Part shown: one piece after another, positions 14,460 to 24,020 of the stretch
Position numbering within the stretch: the stretch's first letter is position 1
Layout: the number at the start of each line of letters is the position of its first letter
Origin: Methylonatrum kenyense
GTDB lineage: Bacteria > Pseudomonadota > Gammaproteobacteria > Nitrococcales > Aquisalimonadaceae
NCBI RefSeq assembly: GCF_023195885.1
Contig: NZ_JALPKO010000003.1
Location: 248,001 to 312,000, forward strand
Direction of reading: 5' to 3'
Length of the DNA stretch: 64,000 nt
Made by a program: the position numbers and the translations under genes
The notes under the pieces: model-generated
Told to the model about the DNA's origin: nothing
The model's database searches: none
What the model saw: the letters and a program-made list of their open reading frames with translations, nothing else

Positions 14460-17177
14460 CTAACTCGTCCTGACCCATGACAGCCGACGCAGCACCAGTT
14501 TTTCCAGTTCCACGACAACAAACACGGCAGCACCGAAGGTCAGAATCCGCGCCCAGTCGTTCAAGCCGATCGGTGCGGTGCCGAAAAGGGCATGTGCCAC
14601 TGGCGTATAGGTAAACGCGAGTTGCAGCAGGATCAGGATACCGATCGCCGTCCACATGGCGCGGCTCTGGAAAAGCGCGAAGCCTGCCAGTACCGGCTGG
14701 TAGATCAGCCGCAGGTTCAGCAAGTAGAACGCCTGTCCCGCCACCAGGGTATTGATCGCCACGGTCCGCGCGATTTCGTCCGGCGCATCGACGACGGTTT
14801 CCATCCAGACGAAATGGCCGAAGGTGCCCAGCCACAGCAGCACCGCGACGAACGGGATTCGCCAGAGCAGGAAACCCGATAGCAGCGGTGCGGCGGGATC
14901 ACGTGGCGGGCGCTGCATCACGCCGGGCTCGCTGGGCTCGAACGCCAGCGCCATGGCCAGCGTGACCGAGGTCACCATGTTGACCCACAGTACCTGGACC
15001 GGAGTGAGTGGCAGGGCCAGGCCCATCAGGATCGCCATCATGATGGTCAGGGACTGCCCGGCGTTGGTGGGCAGCATGTGCAGGATGGCCTTGCGGATGT
15101 TGTCGTAGACGGTGCGGCCTTCTTCCACCGCATGGGCGATGGAGGCGAAATTGTCGTCGGCCAGCACCATCTCCGAGGCTTCCTTGGCGGCCTCGGTGCC
15201 CTTGTTGCCCATGGCGACGCCGACGTCGGCACGTTTCAGTGCTGGTGCGTCGTTGACCCCATCCCCGGTCATGGCAATCACGCTGCCGGTTGCCTGCAGG
15301 GCCTTGACCAGACGCAGCTTGTGCTCCGGCGTCGTACGCGCGAACACATCCGTTTCGCTGGCAACGCGACGCAGTTCGTCGTCGTTCAGGTCATCGAGTT
15401 CGTGGCCGGCCATGGCCCGGCCGTTGTGTTCGCCGCCGATCCCCAACTCCCGGCCCACCGCACAGGCCGTAATCAGATGATCGCCGGTGATCATCTTCAC
15501 GCGGATGCCGGCCTCGTGACATTCGGCCACCGCGCTGATTGCCTCGTCGCGCGGCGGGTCGATGATCCCGAGCACCGCGAGGAGCGTGAAACCGCCGCGC
15601 TCGGCGTCTTCGTAGTTCAGGCTCTGGTGCTCCACATCCGCCGACCGTTTTGCAACGGCCAGCAAGCGTTGCCCGCGGTCGGCGATGCGATCCATGACCT
15701 CTTTCAGTCGGGTCTGGTCCAGCTCGGTTTCACCGTCGGCGGTGGCCTGTGAGTCGCACAACTCCAGGACCCGTTCCGGGGCGCCCTTGAGATAGACGAC
15801 CCCATGGCCTTTATGGTCATGGTGCAGGGTGGCCATGTATTTGTGGGCCGATTCGAACGGAATCACGTCTGTTCGCGGATAGTCGCGATGGACTTCGTCC
15901 AGTTCCAGCCCGGCCTTGAAGGCGAGGGTAAGCAGGGCACCCTCGGTCGGGTCGCCTTCGAGGACCCAGTTTCCGTCCCGGTGATGCAGCTGCGCGTCGT
16001 TGCACAGCAGCGCCGCCAGAAAGGCCTCCGACAGGACGGGTTCCGATTCCGGATCAATCGTGCTGCCGTCGCGGTTGAAGCCGCCTTCCGGCGCGTAACC
16101 AACACCATCCACATCCACCAGGCCATCGGCCATGGCCAAGGTCTGGACGGTCATTTCGTTTCGGGTCAGGGTGCCGGTCTTGTCCGAACAGATCACCGAC
16201 ACCGAGCCCAGCGTTTCGACGCCGGGGAGGCGCCGGATGATGGCATTGCGCCTGGCCATCTTCTGCACGCCGATGGCCAGGGCGATGGTCATGATCGCCG
16301 GCAGGCCCTCCGGGATGGTGGAAACGGCAAGGCTGGCCGCCGCCAGAAACATCTCGTCCAGCGGGTAGTCGCGGATCCAGTAGCCGAAGGCGAAGGTCAG
16401 TGCCGAGATCGCGATGATCACGCCCGCCAGCCAGCGGCCGAATTGCTCGATCTGGCGGACCAGCGGGGTTTCCAGGCCTTCGACCTCGCCGAGCATGCCC
16501 GAGATCCGGCCAATCTCCGTGTGCTCGCCGGTGGCAACGACCAGGCCGGACGCCCGCCCGAAGGTCACCAGGGTGCCTGAATAGGCCATGCAGCCACGGT
16601 CGCCCAGGTCCGCTTCGGCCGGGACCGGCTCGGTGCCTTTCTCCACCGGCACGGATTCGCCGGTCAGCACCGCCTCGTCGATCTGGAGGTTCTTGGCCTG
16701 CAGGAGACGCAGGTCTGCGGGCACCTTGTCGCCGGCCTGCAGCAGTACCACGTCGCCGGGAACGATCTGGTCCGCGCTGACTTCGCGGCGCTTGCCGCCG
16801 CGCATGACCAGGGCGGACGGCGACAACATCTGGCGGATCGCATCCAGCGCCTTTTCCGCGCGGCCTTCCTGGACGAAGCCGATCAGGGTATTGATCAGCA
16901 CAACGGCAAGGATGACGCCGGTATCCACCCAATGCCCCAGCAGCGCCGTGCCGATAGCCGCCGCGATCAGGATGTAGATCAGGATGTTGTGGAAGTGGCG
17001 CAGGAAACGAACCACGGGCCCCGCCTTGCGGGGTGGGTTCAGCTGGTTTTTTCCGTAGCGTTCCAGTCTCTCGCTGATGTCTTCCTCGGTCAGTCCCTGT
17101 TTTCCACTGGCCAGCCTCTCGATGACCTCCTCGGTCTCACATGCGTGCCAGTCGCTGCGTTGTTCGCCGTTTTCCAT
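14460..17177 (-). CDS. P-type (P2/SERCA-like) cation-transporting ATPase
   Basis: This 905-residue protein has the full P-type order: N-terminal cation-ATPase domain (residues 5-75), actuator motif LTGESVPVEKG, M4 motif STIPEGLPA, phosphorylation site SVICSDKTGTLT, nucleotide domain, hinge MTGDGVNDAPALKRADVGVAMG and C-terminal membrane helices. M4 keeps the Glu of PEGL. M5 reads TNAGQSL and M6 WVNMVTSVTLA, so two acidic residues that bind Ca2+ in SERCA (Glu771, Asp800) are Gln and Ser here. Ca2+ specificity is therefore doubtful; the ion is not assigned. Monocistronic. Confidence 0.93.
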   Translation of the reverse strand: MENGEQRSDWHACETEEVIERLASGKQGLTEEDISERLERYGKNQLNPPRKAGPVVRFLRHFHNILIYILIAAAIGTALLGHWVDTGVILAVVLINTLIGFVQEGRAEKALDAIRQMLSPSALVMRGGKRREVSADQIVPGDVVLLQAGDKVPADLRLLQAKNLQIDEAVLTGESVPVEKGTEPVPAEADLGDRGCMAYSGTLVTFGRASGLVVATGEHTEIGRISGMLGEVEGLETPLVRQIEQFGRWLAGVIIAISALTFAFGYWIRDYPLDEMFLAAASLAVSTIPEGLPAIMTIALAIGVQKMARRNAIIRRLPGVETLGSVSVICSDKTGTLTRNEMTVQTLAMADGLVDVDGVGYAPEGGFNRDGSTIDPESEPVLSEAFLAALLCNDAQLHHRDGNWVLEGDPTEGALLTLAFKAGLELDEVHRDYPRTDVIPFESAHKYMATLHHDHKGHGVVYLKGAPERVLELCDSQATADGETELDQTRLKEVMDRIADRGQRLLAVAKRSADVEHQSLNYEDAERGGFTLLAVLGIIDPPRDEAISAVAECHEAGIRVKMITGDHLITACAVGRELGIGGEHNGRAMAGHELDDLNDDELRRVASETDVFARTTPEHKLRLVKALQATGSVIAMTGDGVNDAPALKRADVGVAMGNKGTEAAKEASEMVLADDNFASIAHAVEEGRTVYDNIRKAILHMLPTNAGQSLTIMMAILMGLALPLTPVQVLWVNMVTSVTLAMALAFEPSEPGVMQRPPRDPAAPLLSGFLLWRIPFVAVLLWLGTFGHFVWMETVVDAPDEIARTVAINTLVAGQAFYLLNLRLIYQPVLAGFALFQSRAMWTAIGILILLQLAFTYTPVAHALFGTAPIGLNDWARILTFGAAVFVVVELEKLVLRRLSWVRTS

Positions 17178-17409
17178 ACGGTAGTCTGTGTTCCTGGTTG
17201 ATTATTCTTCGACCAAACGGGCAGTTCAGTGGGTATGAACCTACCATTGGATCATCGCCTCGCCGCTTGATCCACATCAGCCACGGGACTGCCAGGCGAC
17301 CGGCTCAGGGCTTCGCCTCCGGATTTCATGTCCCCGCCGCCGAATGCTAGACTCCGCTCCACCTGACAGCCCACGCGGCTTGTCAGGGGGTCAAGCGGCC
17401 CGCTTCAAT
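17178..17409. other. Intergenic region before the ATPase and 4.5S RNA genes
   Basis: This divergent spacer should hold the ATPase promoter (minus strand) and the ffs promoter. On the plus strand, TGCTAGACT near 17346-17354 is an extended -10 candidate, followed by a bulged hairpin CCTGACAGCC/GGCTTGTCAGG (about 17361-17387) in the RNA leader. No protein-coding gene was recognised. Confidence 0.4.
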
Positions 17410-17520
17410 GGCGGCGCCGCCGGTCCCCTCGCGACGATATGTTGTGAATCCGGTCAGGCCCGGAAGGGAGCAGCCGTAGCAGCAGATTCGGGCGCCGGGG
17501 TGTGGCTGGTGGTTGCCGCC
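17410..17520 (+). ncRNA. ffs: Signal recognition particle 4.5S RNA
   Basis: The conserved domain IV loop sequence GGTCAGGCCCGGAAGGGAGCAGC is present, with the usual pairing partner GCCGGGGTGTGGCTGG downstream. The ends GGCGGC (17410) and GCCGCC (17520) close the long helix. At about 111 bases it is the short bacterial SRP RNA that binds Ffh for co-translational membrane targeting. It is followed directly by dnaX, a common gammaproteobacterial arrangement. Confidence 0.95.
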
Positions 17521-17657
17521 TCCAATATCGCGGAGCAGTTCGGGTTCCGCGCGCCTTTGCCCCGGGTTCGGGGTCCATCAAAGACTCCTGCATGTCCGTC
17601 GCGGTGTTACACTTCGGCTTTGTTTCAGCCCGGGGTCAGCCGTACCACGTCCACGCC

Positions 17658-19349
17658 ATGAGTCATCAGGTTCTCGCTCGAAAATACCGGCCGCGCAGCT
17701 TTGACGAGCTGGTCGGACAGCAACATGTGCTGCGCGCCCTGGCCAATGGCATGGCGCAGTCGCGGCTGCATCATGCCTACCTGTTTACCGGTACCCGGGG
17801 AGTCGGCAAGACCACACTGGCGCGTATCCTTGCGCGCTGCCTGAATTGCGAACAGGGCGTCAGCAGCACGCCCTGCGGCGCGTGTGGCGCCTGCCGCGAG
17901 ATCGATGAAGGCCGCTTTGTCGATCTGATCGAGGTGGATGCGGCCTCGCGGACCAAGGTCGAGGACACCCGCGAACTGCTCGACAATGTGCAATACGCGC
18001 CGACGCGTGGGCGCTACAAGATCTACCTGGTGGACGAAGTCCACATGCTGTCCGGTCACAGTTTCAATGCCCTGTTGAAGACGCTGGAAGAACCGCCACC
18101 GCACGTGGTGTTTCTGCTCGCCACCACCGATCCGCAGAAACTGCCGGCGACGGTGTTGTCGCGTTGCCTGCAGTTCAACCTGAAACGCTTGCCGCCGGAC
18201 CTCATCGCCAGCCATCTGCGTGCCTTGCTCGACCAGGAACAGGTCGAGGCCGAGGAGCGGGCGCTGCAACGCCTGGCGCGGGCGGCCGATGGCTCGATGC
18301 GTGACGCGCTAAGCCTGACCGATCAGGCGCTGGCATTTGGCTCCGGCGCACTGCGTGACGACGATGTCGCGAGCATGCTCGGTTCCATCGATACCCGCTG
18401 GGTGCTGGATATATTGCAGGCCCTGCAGGCGGGCGATGGTCCGGCGCTGATGCAGGCGGCGGACGGGCTTGCAGAACAGGCGCCGGATTTCAGCGATGTA
18501 CTGGCGGCCATGCTGGAAACGCTGCACGGGCTGGCCGTGTTGCAGACGGTGCCGGAGGCCGCGGATCAGGATGACCCGGAGTTCGAGCAACTGCAGCAAC
18601 TGGCCGAGGCCCTGGCGCCGGAAGACGTGCAGTTGTTCTACCAGATCGCGCTGAACGGACGCCGGGATTTGGCGCTGGCACCTGATCCGCGCCTCGGCTT
18701 TGACATGGTGTTGTTGCGCCTGCTGGCGTTTCGTCCCGATGCCGGCGAGACGCCTGATCCGTCGTCCGGTGCGGGCCGGCAACCGAAGCCACGGTCGGCG
18801 GCGGCTTCGCCGCGACCGAAAAAACCGGAACCAACGGCCACCGCGCCGGCACCGCAGACAGCCACGGCCGTGCCGGAACCGGCGGTCGAGGAAGCCCTAC
18901 CCGGTGATCGTGGTGATTCGACGACGCAGGAGGCGCCCGACTCGCAAGCCGCAGCTTCGAAGTCGGTGCCACCGTGGCCGCAACTGCTGGAACAACTCGG
19001 CTTGTCCGGCATGTCCCAGGAACTGGCGATGCAATGCCACTGGGGTCGGCAGGATCAGGATCTGGTTGTACTTCACCTGGACCGGGCGCATATCCACCTG
19101 TGTATGCCACCGCTGGAAAAGCGACTCCGTGAGGCACTGTCGGACTGGTTCGGTCGACCGGTTACCTTGCGTATCGAGCCGGTGGAGGCAGCGGCAACGC
19201 AGACGCCTGCGGCAATGGCCGATGAACAGCGCCGGCAACGGCAGCGGTTGGCGGAGCAGGCCATTGACGGTGATCCGACCGTGTCCGCGCTGCGCGAGAC
19301 GTTCGGCGCCGAGATTGTTCCCGATTCGGTCCAGCCACGCGGGCACTGA
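17658..19349 (+). CDS. dnaX: DNA polymerase III subunits gamma/tau
   Basis: DnaX is the clamp-loader ATPase. From MSHQVLARKYRPRSFDELVGQ the protein has 563 residues: Walker A GTRGVGKT (45-52), zinc-binding Cys 61/64/73/76/79, Walker B LVDEVHML, sensor 1 LATTDP, then a Pro/Ala/Lys-rich linker (about 365-440) and a C-terminal domain that in tau binds the polymerase core. The start is chosen by family alignment; the frame is open further upstream but that part overlaps ffs. No good Shine-Dalgarno is visible; TACACT at 17608-17613 is a -10 candidate. An A6 run at 18819 may allow a shorter gamma form. Confidence 0.96.
   Translation: MSHQVLARKYRPRSFDELVGQQHVLRALANGMAQSRLHHAYLFTGTRGVGKTTLARILARCLNCEQGVSSTPCGACGACREIDEGRFVDLIEVDAASRTKVEDTRELLDNVQYAPTRGRYKIYLVDEVHMLSGHSFNALLKTLEEPPPHVVFLLATTDPQKLPATVLSRCLQFNLKRLPPDLIASHLRALLDQEQVEAEERALQRLARAADGSMRDALSLTDQALAFGSGALRDDDVASMLGSIDTRWVLDILQALQAGDGPALMQAADGLAEQAPDFSDVLAAMLETLHGLAVLQTVPEAADQDDPEFEQLQQLAEALAPEDVQLFYQIALNGRRDLALAPDPRLGFDMVLLRLLAFRPDAGETPDPSSGAGRQPKPRSAAASPRPKKPEPTATAPAPQTATAVPEPAVEEALPGDRGDSTTQEAPDSQAAASKSVPPWPQLLEQLGLSGMSQELAMQCHWGRQDQDLVVLHLDRAHIHLCMPPLEKRLREALSDWFGRPVTLRIEPVEAAATQTPAAMADEQRRQRQRLAEQAIDGDPTVSALRETFGAEIVPDSVQPRGH
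18819..18824 (+). other. Possible programmed -1 frameshift site in dnaX
   Basis: The codons CCG AAA AAA CCG contain an A6 run in the linker region. A -1 slip here enters a frame that stops at TGA 18905-18907 after 27 codons, giving a product of about 416 residues, close to the proportion of E. coli gamma (431 of 643). A 7-bp stem CCGGCAC/GTGCCGG lies about 20 bases downstream. E. coli uses A-AAA-AAG, so the site is similar but not identical. Confidence 0.35.
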
Positions 19350-19419
19350 GGCGCGTCGTAGCGGTCCGAACTGGAAATCATCAAGATATTGATCAGTTAT
19401 CAAGTGACGGAGGCAGACC

Positions 19420-19746
19420 ATGCGTGGTGGTGGATTGGGCAACCTGATGAAGCAGGCCCAGAAGATGCAGGCGGACATGCAGAAGGCGCAGGAAGAGCTG
19501 GCCAATCTGGAAATCACCGGACAGGCCGGCGGCGGCCTGGTGTCGGTGATCATGAACGGCAAGCATGAGGTGCGCCGCGTTGATATCGACGATTCGCTGT
19601 TCGAGGACGACAAGGACATGATCGCGGATCTGGTGGCAGCGGCTATCAACGATGCAGTGCGCAAGGTGCAGGAAACCAGTCAGGAACGGATGTCGAAGAT
19701 GACCGCGGGCATGGGTCTGCCGCCGGGCATGAAGCTGCCTTTCTGA
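19420..19746 (+). CDS. Nucleoid-associated protein, YbaB/EbfC family
   Basis: This 108-residue protein, [57 protein letters not shown], is a standard YbaB/EbfC member: an N-terminal amphipathic helix that dimerises, a beta-rich core and a C-terminal Met/Gly tail. Family members bind DNA as tweezer-shaped dimers. It lies between dnaX and recR, the conserved order in gammaproteobacteria, with a GGAGG-like ribosome site (ACGGAGG) upstream of the ATG. Confidence 0.96.
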   Translation: MRGGGLGNLMKQAQKMQADMQKAQEELANLEITGQAGGGLVSVIMNGKHEVRRVDIDDSLFEDDKDMIADLVAAAINDAVRKVQETSQERMSKMTAGMGLPPGMKLPF

Positions 19747-19753
19747 TCGCACC

Positions 19754-20353
19754 GTGGCATTTTCACCACTGATTCGTGATCTGATCGACAGCCTTCGCTG
19801 CCTGCCCGGCGTCGGGCCGCGCAGCGCCCAGCGCATGGCCTTTCATCTGCTGCAGCGGGACCGTGCCGGTGGCGAGCGGCTGGCGACGCTGCTGGAGCGG
19901 GCCATGCGCGAAATCGGTCAATGCGAACAGTGTCGCCAGCCGACCGAGGAACCGGTCTGCAGTGTTTGCCGCGAGAATGGACGTGACCCGGCGCTGCTGT
20001 GTCTGGTGGAAAACCCGGCCGATGTGTTTGCGCTGGAGCAGGCCACCGATTACCGGGGGTTGTATTTCGTGCTCATGGGGCGGCTTTCGCCGCTGGATGG
20101 CATCGGTCCGGAGGCACTCGGTCTGGACAGACTGGAGCAGCGCTTTCGCGACGGCGTGGTGCGCGAGGTGATTCTCGCCACCAGCCCGACCGTTGAAGGC
20201 GAAGCCACCTCGCATTATGTTGCCGAAATGGGCCGCGAGTACGGCGTGCGCTGCAGCCGCATCGCGCATGGCGTGCCGGTAGGCGGTGAGCTGGAATTCG
20301 TGGACAGCGGGACCTTGTCCCACGCATTCGCCGGCCGCCGCGACTACGGCTGA
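19754..20353 (+). CDS. recR: Recombination mediator protein RecR
   Basis: RecR works with RecF/RecO to load RecA at gaps. The 199-residue protein has the helix-hairpin-helix [18 protein letters not shown], the four-Cys zinc finger [16 protein letters not shown], the Toprim segment [16 protein letters not shown] and C-terminal [17 protein letters not shown]-type motif. Translation starts at GTG, seven bases after the ybaB stop. The 3' end overlaps the convergent rsgA gene by 10 bases. Confidence 0.97.
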   Translation: MAFSPLIRDLIDSLRCLPGVGPRSAQRMAFHLLQRDRAGGERLATLLERAMREIGQCEQCRQPTEEPVCSVCRENGRDPALLCLVENPADVFALEQATDYRGLYFVLMGRLSPLDGIGPEALGLDRLEQRFRDGVVREVILATSPTVEGEATSHYVAEMGREYGVRCSRIAHGVPVGGELEFVDSGTLSHAFAGRRDYG

Positions 20354-21231
20354 ACGGCTTTCCGCTCGCGGAGCAGGGCCTGGTAACTGGCCAGCCGCCG
20401 CGCGGAGATCCCGCCCTGGTCCGCGGCTGCCAGCACCGCGCAGTCCGGCTCATCCTCATGCCGGCAATCCCGGTAATGGCAGTGCTCGGCCAAGGCCCCG
20501 ATTTCACTGAAGCCCGCTGCCAGCGCCGGTGGGTCCAGGTGCGCCAGCCGGAGGATCCGGATGCCCGGTGAATCCATCAAGGCACCGCCGGATTCCAGCG
20601 GGTACAGCGTGGTCTCGGTGGTGGTGTGACGGCCCTGACCTGATGTCCTGGACAGTGCCTGGGTGCGGGCCGGCAGGTCGGGTATCAGGGCGTTGATCAG
20701 GGACGATTTCCCGACCCCGGACTGGCCCAGCAGAATCGCGGTGCCGCCGGCCATGGTTCGCGCCAGGGAATCCAGTCCACGACCGGTCTTCGCGCTCAGT
20801 TGGCGGGTTTCAACGCCCAACTGCTGCCATTCCCCCAGCAGGCGGGTTTCCGCCGCGCCGCCGTCGGCGACCAGATCGACCTTGTTCAGCAGCAGCACCG
20901 GTTTGACCGACAGATCGTGGGCCAGCACAAGATACCGGTCCACCAGTTCCGGGTCCGGTGCCGGTTCCGGTGCCAGCACCACCATCATGCAATCGATATT
21001 CGCCGCCAGCGGCCGTACCTGACCGCGGTAGTTGGTCCGGCTCAGCGTGTTGCGCCGGGGCAGGATCTCCTCGATCACGCCCTCGTTGGGCTGCGGCAGG
21101 CTGAAGCGCACGTGGTCGCCGCAGATGGCGCGCCCTGTGCGGCGCCGGGATACGCAGCGGTACAAGCGGTCGTCCGCCTCGTGCACCACCGAGGTGGGGC
21201 CGTAGCCGACCAGCACCCGTCCGCTCAGCAC
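20344..21231 (-). CDS. rsgA: Ribosome small-subunit-dependent GTPase RsgA
   Basis: RsgA acts in late 30S maturation. The 295-residue protein has an N-terminal OB fold, then a circularly permuted GTPase domain with G4 LLNKVDLV before G1 [14 protein letters not shown] and G3 DSPG, and a C-terminal zinc-binding segment with the family Cys-x-His-x-Cys pattern ([15 protein letters not shown]). The permuted motif order is diagnostic. It is divergent from orn, the usual gammaproteobacterial neighbour. Confidence 0.97.
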   Translation of the reverse strand: MLSGRVLVGYGPTSVVHEADDRLYRCVSRRRTGRAICGDHVRFSLPQPNEGVIEEILPRRNTLSRTNYRGQVRPLAANIDCMMVVLAPEPAPDPELVDRYLVLAHDLSVKPVLLLNKVDLVADGGAAETRLLGEWQQLGVETRQLSAKTGRGLDSLARTMAGGTAILLGQSGVGKSSLINALIPDLPARTQALSRTSGQGRHTTTETTLYPLESGGALMDSPGIRILRLAHLDPPALAAGFSEIGALAEHCHYRDCRHEDEPDCAVLAAADQGGISARRLASYQALLRERKAVQP

Positions 21232-21321
21232 CGGAGGCCGTCCGTCGCTCTGTTACACTTTGCGGCCGCCGGTCTGTTGCCGAGGCGGCGTTCTGCTTCA
21301 ACCATACAAGGTAGCCTGCTC

Positions 21322-21894
21322 ATGCCCGAAGTCAGTGACGCGAATCTGATCTGGATCGATCTGGAAATGACCGGCCTCGACACGGACCGGGATGCCATCA
21401 TCGAGATCGCGACGGTCATTACCGACAGCCAGCTCAATGTCCTTGCCGAGGGGCCGGTGCTGGCCATCCATCAGCCGGACAAGGTCCTGAACGGCATGGA
21501 TGACTGGAACACGAAGCAGCACACCCAATCCGGGCTGGTTGACCGGATCCGCCGCAGCAAGCACGACTACGCCAGTGCCGAGGCACAGACACTGGCCTTC
21601 CTGCGGCAATGGGTGCCGGCCCGCAAATCCCCGATGTGCGGCAACAGCATCTGTCAGGACCGGCGGTTTCTGCATCGCCTGATGCCGGAACTGGAGCGCT
21701 ATTTCCATTACCGGCACATCGATGTCAGCACCCTCAAGGAACTGGCCAGTCGCTGGATTCCCGACATGGCCCGGGAATTCAAGAAACGGTCCAGCCATCT
21801 GGCGATGGATGACATCAAGGATTCCATCCGTGAACTGCGCTTCTATCGCGAACGCTTCCTGAAAGTGCCGGAAGAACTCATCTCCGGTTCCTGA
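21322..21894 (+). CDS. orn: Oligoribonuclease
   Basis: Orn degrades 2-5-mer RNAs and linear di-GMP. The 190-residue protein shows the DEDDh exonuclease motifs: [11 protein letters not shown] (Asp, Glu), central [11 protein letters not shown] (Asp) and C-terminal [11 protein letters not shown] (His, Asp). The ATG at 21322 matches the family N-terminus ([12 protein letters not shown]); the frame is open much further upstream through rsgA but that part has no homology. TACACT at 21254-21259 is a plausible -10. Confidence 0.97.
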   Translation: MPEVSDANLIWIDLEMTGLDTDRDAIIEIATVITDSQLNVLAEGPVLAIHQPDKVLNGMDDWNTKQHTQSGLVDRIRRSKHDYASAEAQTLAFLRQWVPARKSPMCGNSICQDRRFLHRLMPELERYFHYRHIDVSTLKELASRWIPDMAREFKKRSSHLAMDDIKDSIRELRFYRERFLKVPEELISGS

Positions 21895-21932
21895 GCGATT
21901 CGACCCGCCGGTCGGCCCGGATTCGAGCCGGT

Positions 21933-22766
21933 CTATTCGCCATGGTCCACCGGCGTATCGGGCCGGTTGCCCCAATCGGACCAGGAACCATCGTAGCCGC
22001 GGGCATCCGGGTAGCCCAGCAAGTGCAGCACGAACCAGCTCAGGGCCGAGCGATGGTGCGTCTGGCAGTGGGTGACCACCGTGTGTTCGGGACGCAGGTC
22101 GCGCTGTTCCAGCATGCGGCGCAGTGTCTCGGTGTCCTTGAGTCGTCCGTGATTGTCCGGATCGAGAAACGCGGTCCATTCCAGATGGCGTGCTCCGGGG
22201 ATGTGCCCACCCCTGGCTGCCCGCACGTCCTCGCCGAGGAATTCCGCCCGCGAGCGCGCATCCAGGATGCGCAGGCCCGGATCATCCAGCCGCTGCAGGA
22301 TCATGGCCCGGTCCGCGCGGGCCGCCGGTGCCGCAGGAATCTGCGCCGGATAGGGTGCGGCAGCGGACTGTTCGGTATTGCCGCGTTCCAAGGGCAGGCC
22401 TGCGGCCCGCCAGGCGGCAAGACCACCGTTCAGCAGGGAATAGCCGCCGCCGTGGCCGATCACATCCAGCGTCCACAGCAGACGACTGGCACGGCCGCCA
22501 CCGGTGTTGTCATAGGCGACCACATGGTGCTCGGGGCGCAGGCCGATGGCGCCCAGCGCTTGTGACAGGTCGGCTGCATCCGGCAGCAGGCCCATGGCCG
22601 GCGGCTCCTTCCGTAGCAGGGCACTGAATGGCAGCGGCAGGGCGCCCGGAATATGGCCGGCCTGGTGCACCTCGGTATCGCAGAGGTCGACGATGCGCAG
22701 GTCCTGCTGGTCCACGCGAGCGGCGAGGTCCGTCGGTTCGAGCAGCAGGGGAAGTGATTCGCTCAT
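21933..22766 (-). CDS. Two-domain thiosulfate sulfurtransferase (rhodanese)
   Basis: From MSESLPLLLEP the protein has 277 residues and two rhodanese domains: an inactive N-terminal domain (DLCDTEVHQAGHIPGALPLPF) and a C-terminal domain with LDARSRAEFLG and active-site loop VVTHCQTHHRSAL, whose Cys would carry the persulfide. The CQTHHRS loop is the type seen in SseA-like thiosulfate/mercaptopyruvate sulfurtransferases. The ATG overlaps the glcF stop (ATGA), so it is the last gene of the ppsA-glcDEF cluster. The longer upstream extension inside glcF was rejected. Confidence 0.92.
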   Translation of the reverse strand: MSESLPLLLEPTDLAARVDQQDLRIVDLCDTEVHQAGHIPGALPLPFSALLRKEPPAMGLLPDAADLSQALGAIGLRPEHHVVAYDNTGGGRASRLLWTLDVIGHGGGYSLLNGGLAAWRAAGLPLERGNTEQSAAAPYPAQIPAAPAARADRAMILQRLDDPGLRILDARSRAEFLGEDVRAARGGHIPGARHLEWTAFLDPDNHGRLKDTETLRRMLEQRDLRPEHTVVTHCQTHHRSALSWFVLHLLGYPDARGYDGSWSDWGNRPDTPVDHGE

Positions 22767-23992
22767 GGGTTTGTTCCGTCCTTGACCTGCAGCAGTTCCA
22801 GCCAGTGTCGCACCGGGATGTCGGCCGCTGCACCCAGGTGGGTGATGCAGCCGATGTTCGCGCTGGCAATCAGCGCCGGACTGCCCGCCTTGAGATTGGC
22901 GAGCTTGTTCTGCCGCAGGCGCCTGGACAATTCCGGTTGCAGGACCGAATAGGTCCCGGCGGAACCACAGCACAGATGGGCGTCGGCGACCGGGGTCAGG
23001 CTGAAGCCGATGCGCGACAGCAGCGCTTCCACGCGTCCCCCCAGCTTCTGGCCATGCTGCAGGGTGCAGGGCGACTGAAAGGCGATCGCACGCGGCATGT
23101 CCGGCGCCGGTTCGAGCCGCGCCTCTTCCTCCAGCAGCAGCTCCACCGGGTCCTTGCACAGTGTGGTCACCCGCTCGGCCTTGTCGGCGTATTTCGGGTC
23201 GTCGGCCATCAGGTGTGCATAGTCCTTGACCTGCACGCCGCAGCCGCTGGCATTGACGATGATCGCCTCGGCACCTGCCTCGATCGCAGGCCACCAGGCA
23301 TCGATGTTCCGGCGGATCCGCTGTCGTGCCGTCTCCGGATGTCCCAGGTGCTGGTCGATGGCGCCACAACAGCCGCTGGCCGGCGTGCGCACCACGCCGA
23401 TGCCGAGTTGATCCAGCAGGCGGGCGGTCTGCGGGTTGATGACCGGATCCATGGCCGGCTGCACGCAGCCTTCCAGCATCAGGACCTGGCGCCGGTGCCT
23501 GCCATCGGCAGGCCAGGCGGGAGCCTGCCGCCGGGGCGGAATCTTGTCCCGCAATGCGGACGGCACCAGTGGCTGGAACTGCTGACCGAGGCGGAGCAGG
23601 GCGCCGAACAGCCGCCGGCGAGGCAGCAGCCAGCGCAGGGTCAGCCGTTGCAGGCCAGCCGCGCGACTGCGCGGTACCTGCTGCTCGACCAGTTCGCGAC
23701 CGATGTCGGCAAGCCGGCCGTACTGCACCCCGGACGGGCAGGTCGTTTCACAGGCCCGGCAGGTCAGGCAGCGGTCCAGGTGCAACTGGGTCTGTGCGCT
23801 GGGCTCGCGGCCTTCCAGCACCTGCTTGATCAGGTAGATGCGGCCGCGCGGACTGTCGCGCTCATCGCCCAGCAGCTGATAGGTCGGGCAGGTGGCAAGA
23901 CAGAAACCGCAATGCGTGCAACTGCGCAGGATGCGATCTGCTTCCTGTCCCTGGGCGGTCTGCTGGATGTCGTCGCGAAGCCAGGTCTGCAT
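22763..23992 (-). CDS. glcF: Glycolate oxidase iron-sulfur subunit GlcF
   Basis: GlcF carries electrons from the GlcD/GlcE flavins to the quinone pool. The 409-residue protein has two N-terminal 4Fe-4S motifs, CTHCGFCLATCP (about 25-36) and CLTCRACETTCP (about 76-87), and two CCG-type domains (ASGCCGAIDQH; HLCCGSAGTYSVLQP). An AGGA lies seven bases before the ATG. It follows glcE by 28 bases and overlaps the sulfurtransferase start. Confidence 0.96.
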   Translation of the reverse strand: MQTWLRDDIQQTAQGQEADRILRSCTHCGFCLATCPTYQLLGDERDSPRGRIYLIKQVLEGREPSAQTQLHLDRCLTCRACETTCPSGVQYGRLADIGRELVEQQVPRSRAAGLQRLTLRWLLPRRRLFGALLRLGQQFQPLVPSALRDKIPPRRQAPAWPADGRHRRQVLMLEGCVQPAMDPVINPQTARLLDQLGIGVVRTPASGCCGAIDQHLGHPETARQRIRRNIDAWWPAIEAGAEAIIVNASGCGVQVKDYAHLMADDPKYADKAERVTTLCKDPVELLLEEEARLEPAPDMPRAIAFQSPCTLQHGQKLGGRVEALLSRIGFSLTPVADAHLCCGSAGTYSVLQPELSRRLRQNKLANLKAGSPALIASANIGCITHLGAAADIPVRHWLELLQVKDGTNP

Positions 23993-24020
23993 CGGAAAGT
24001 CCTAGGGGAGCGCTGATGAG

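Noticed and set aside
17502-17657. N-terminal extension of dnaX
   Set aside because: Overlaps the 4.5S RNA gene and precedes the conserved MSHQVLARKYRP start.
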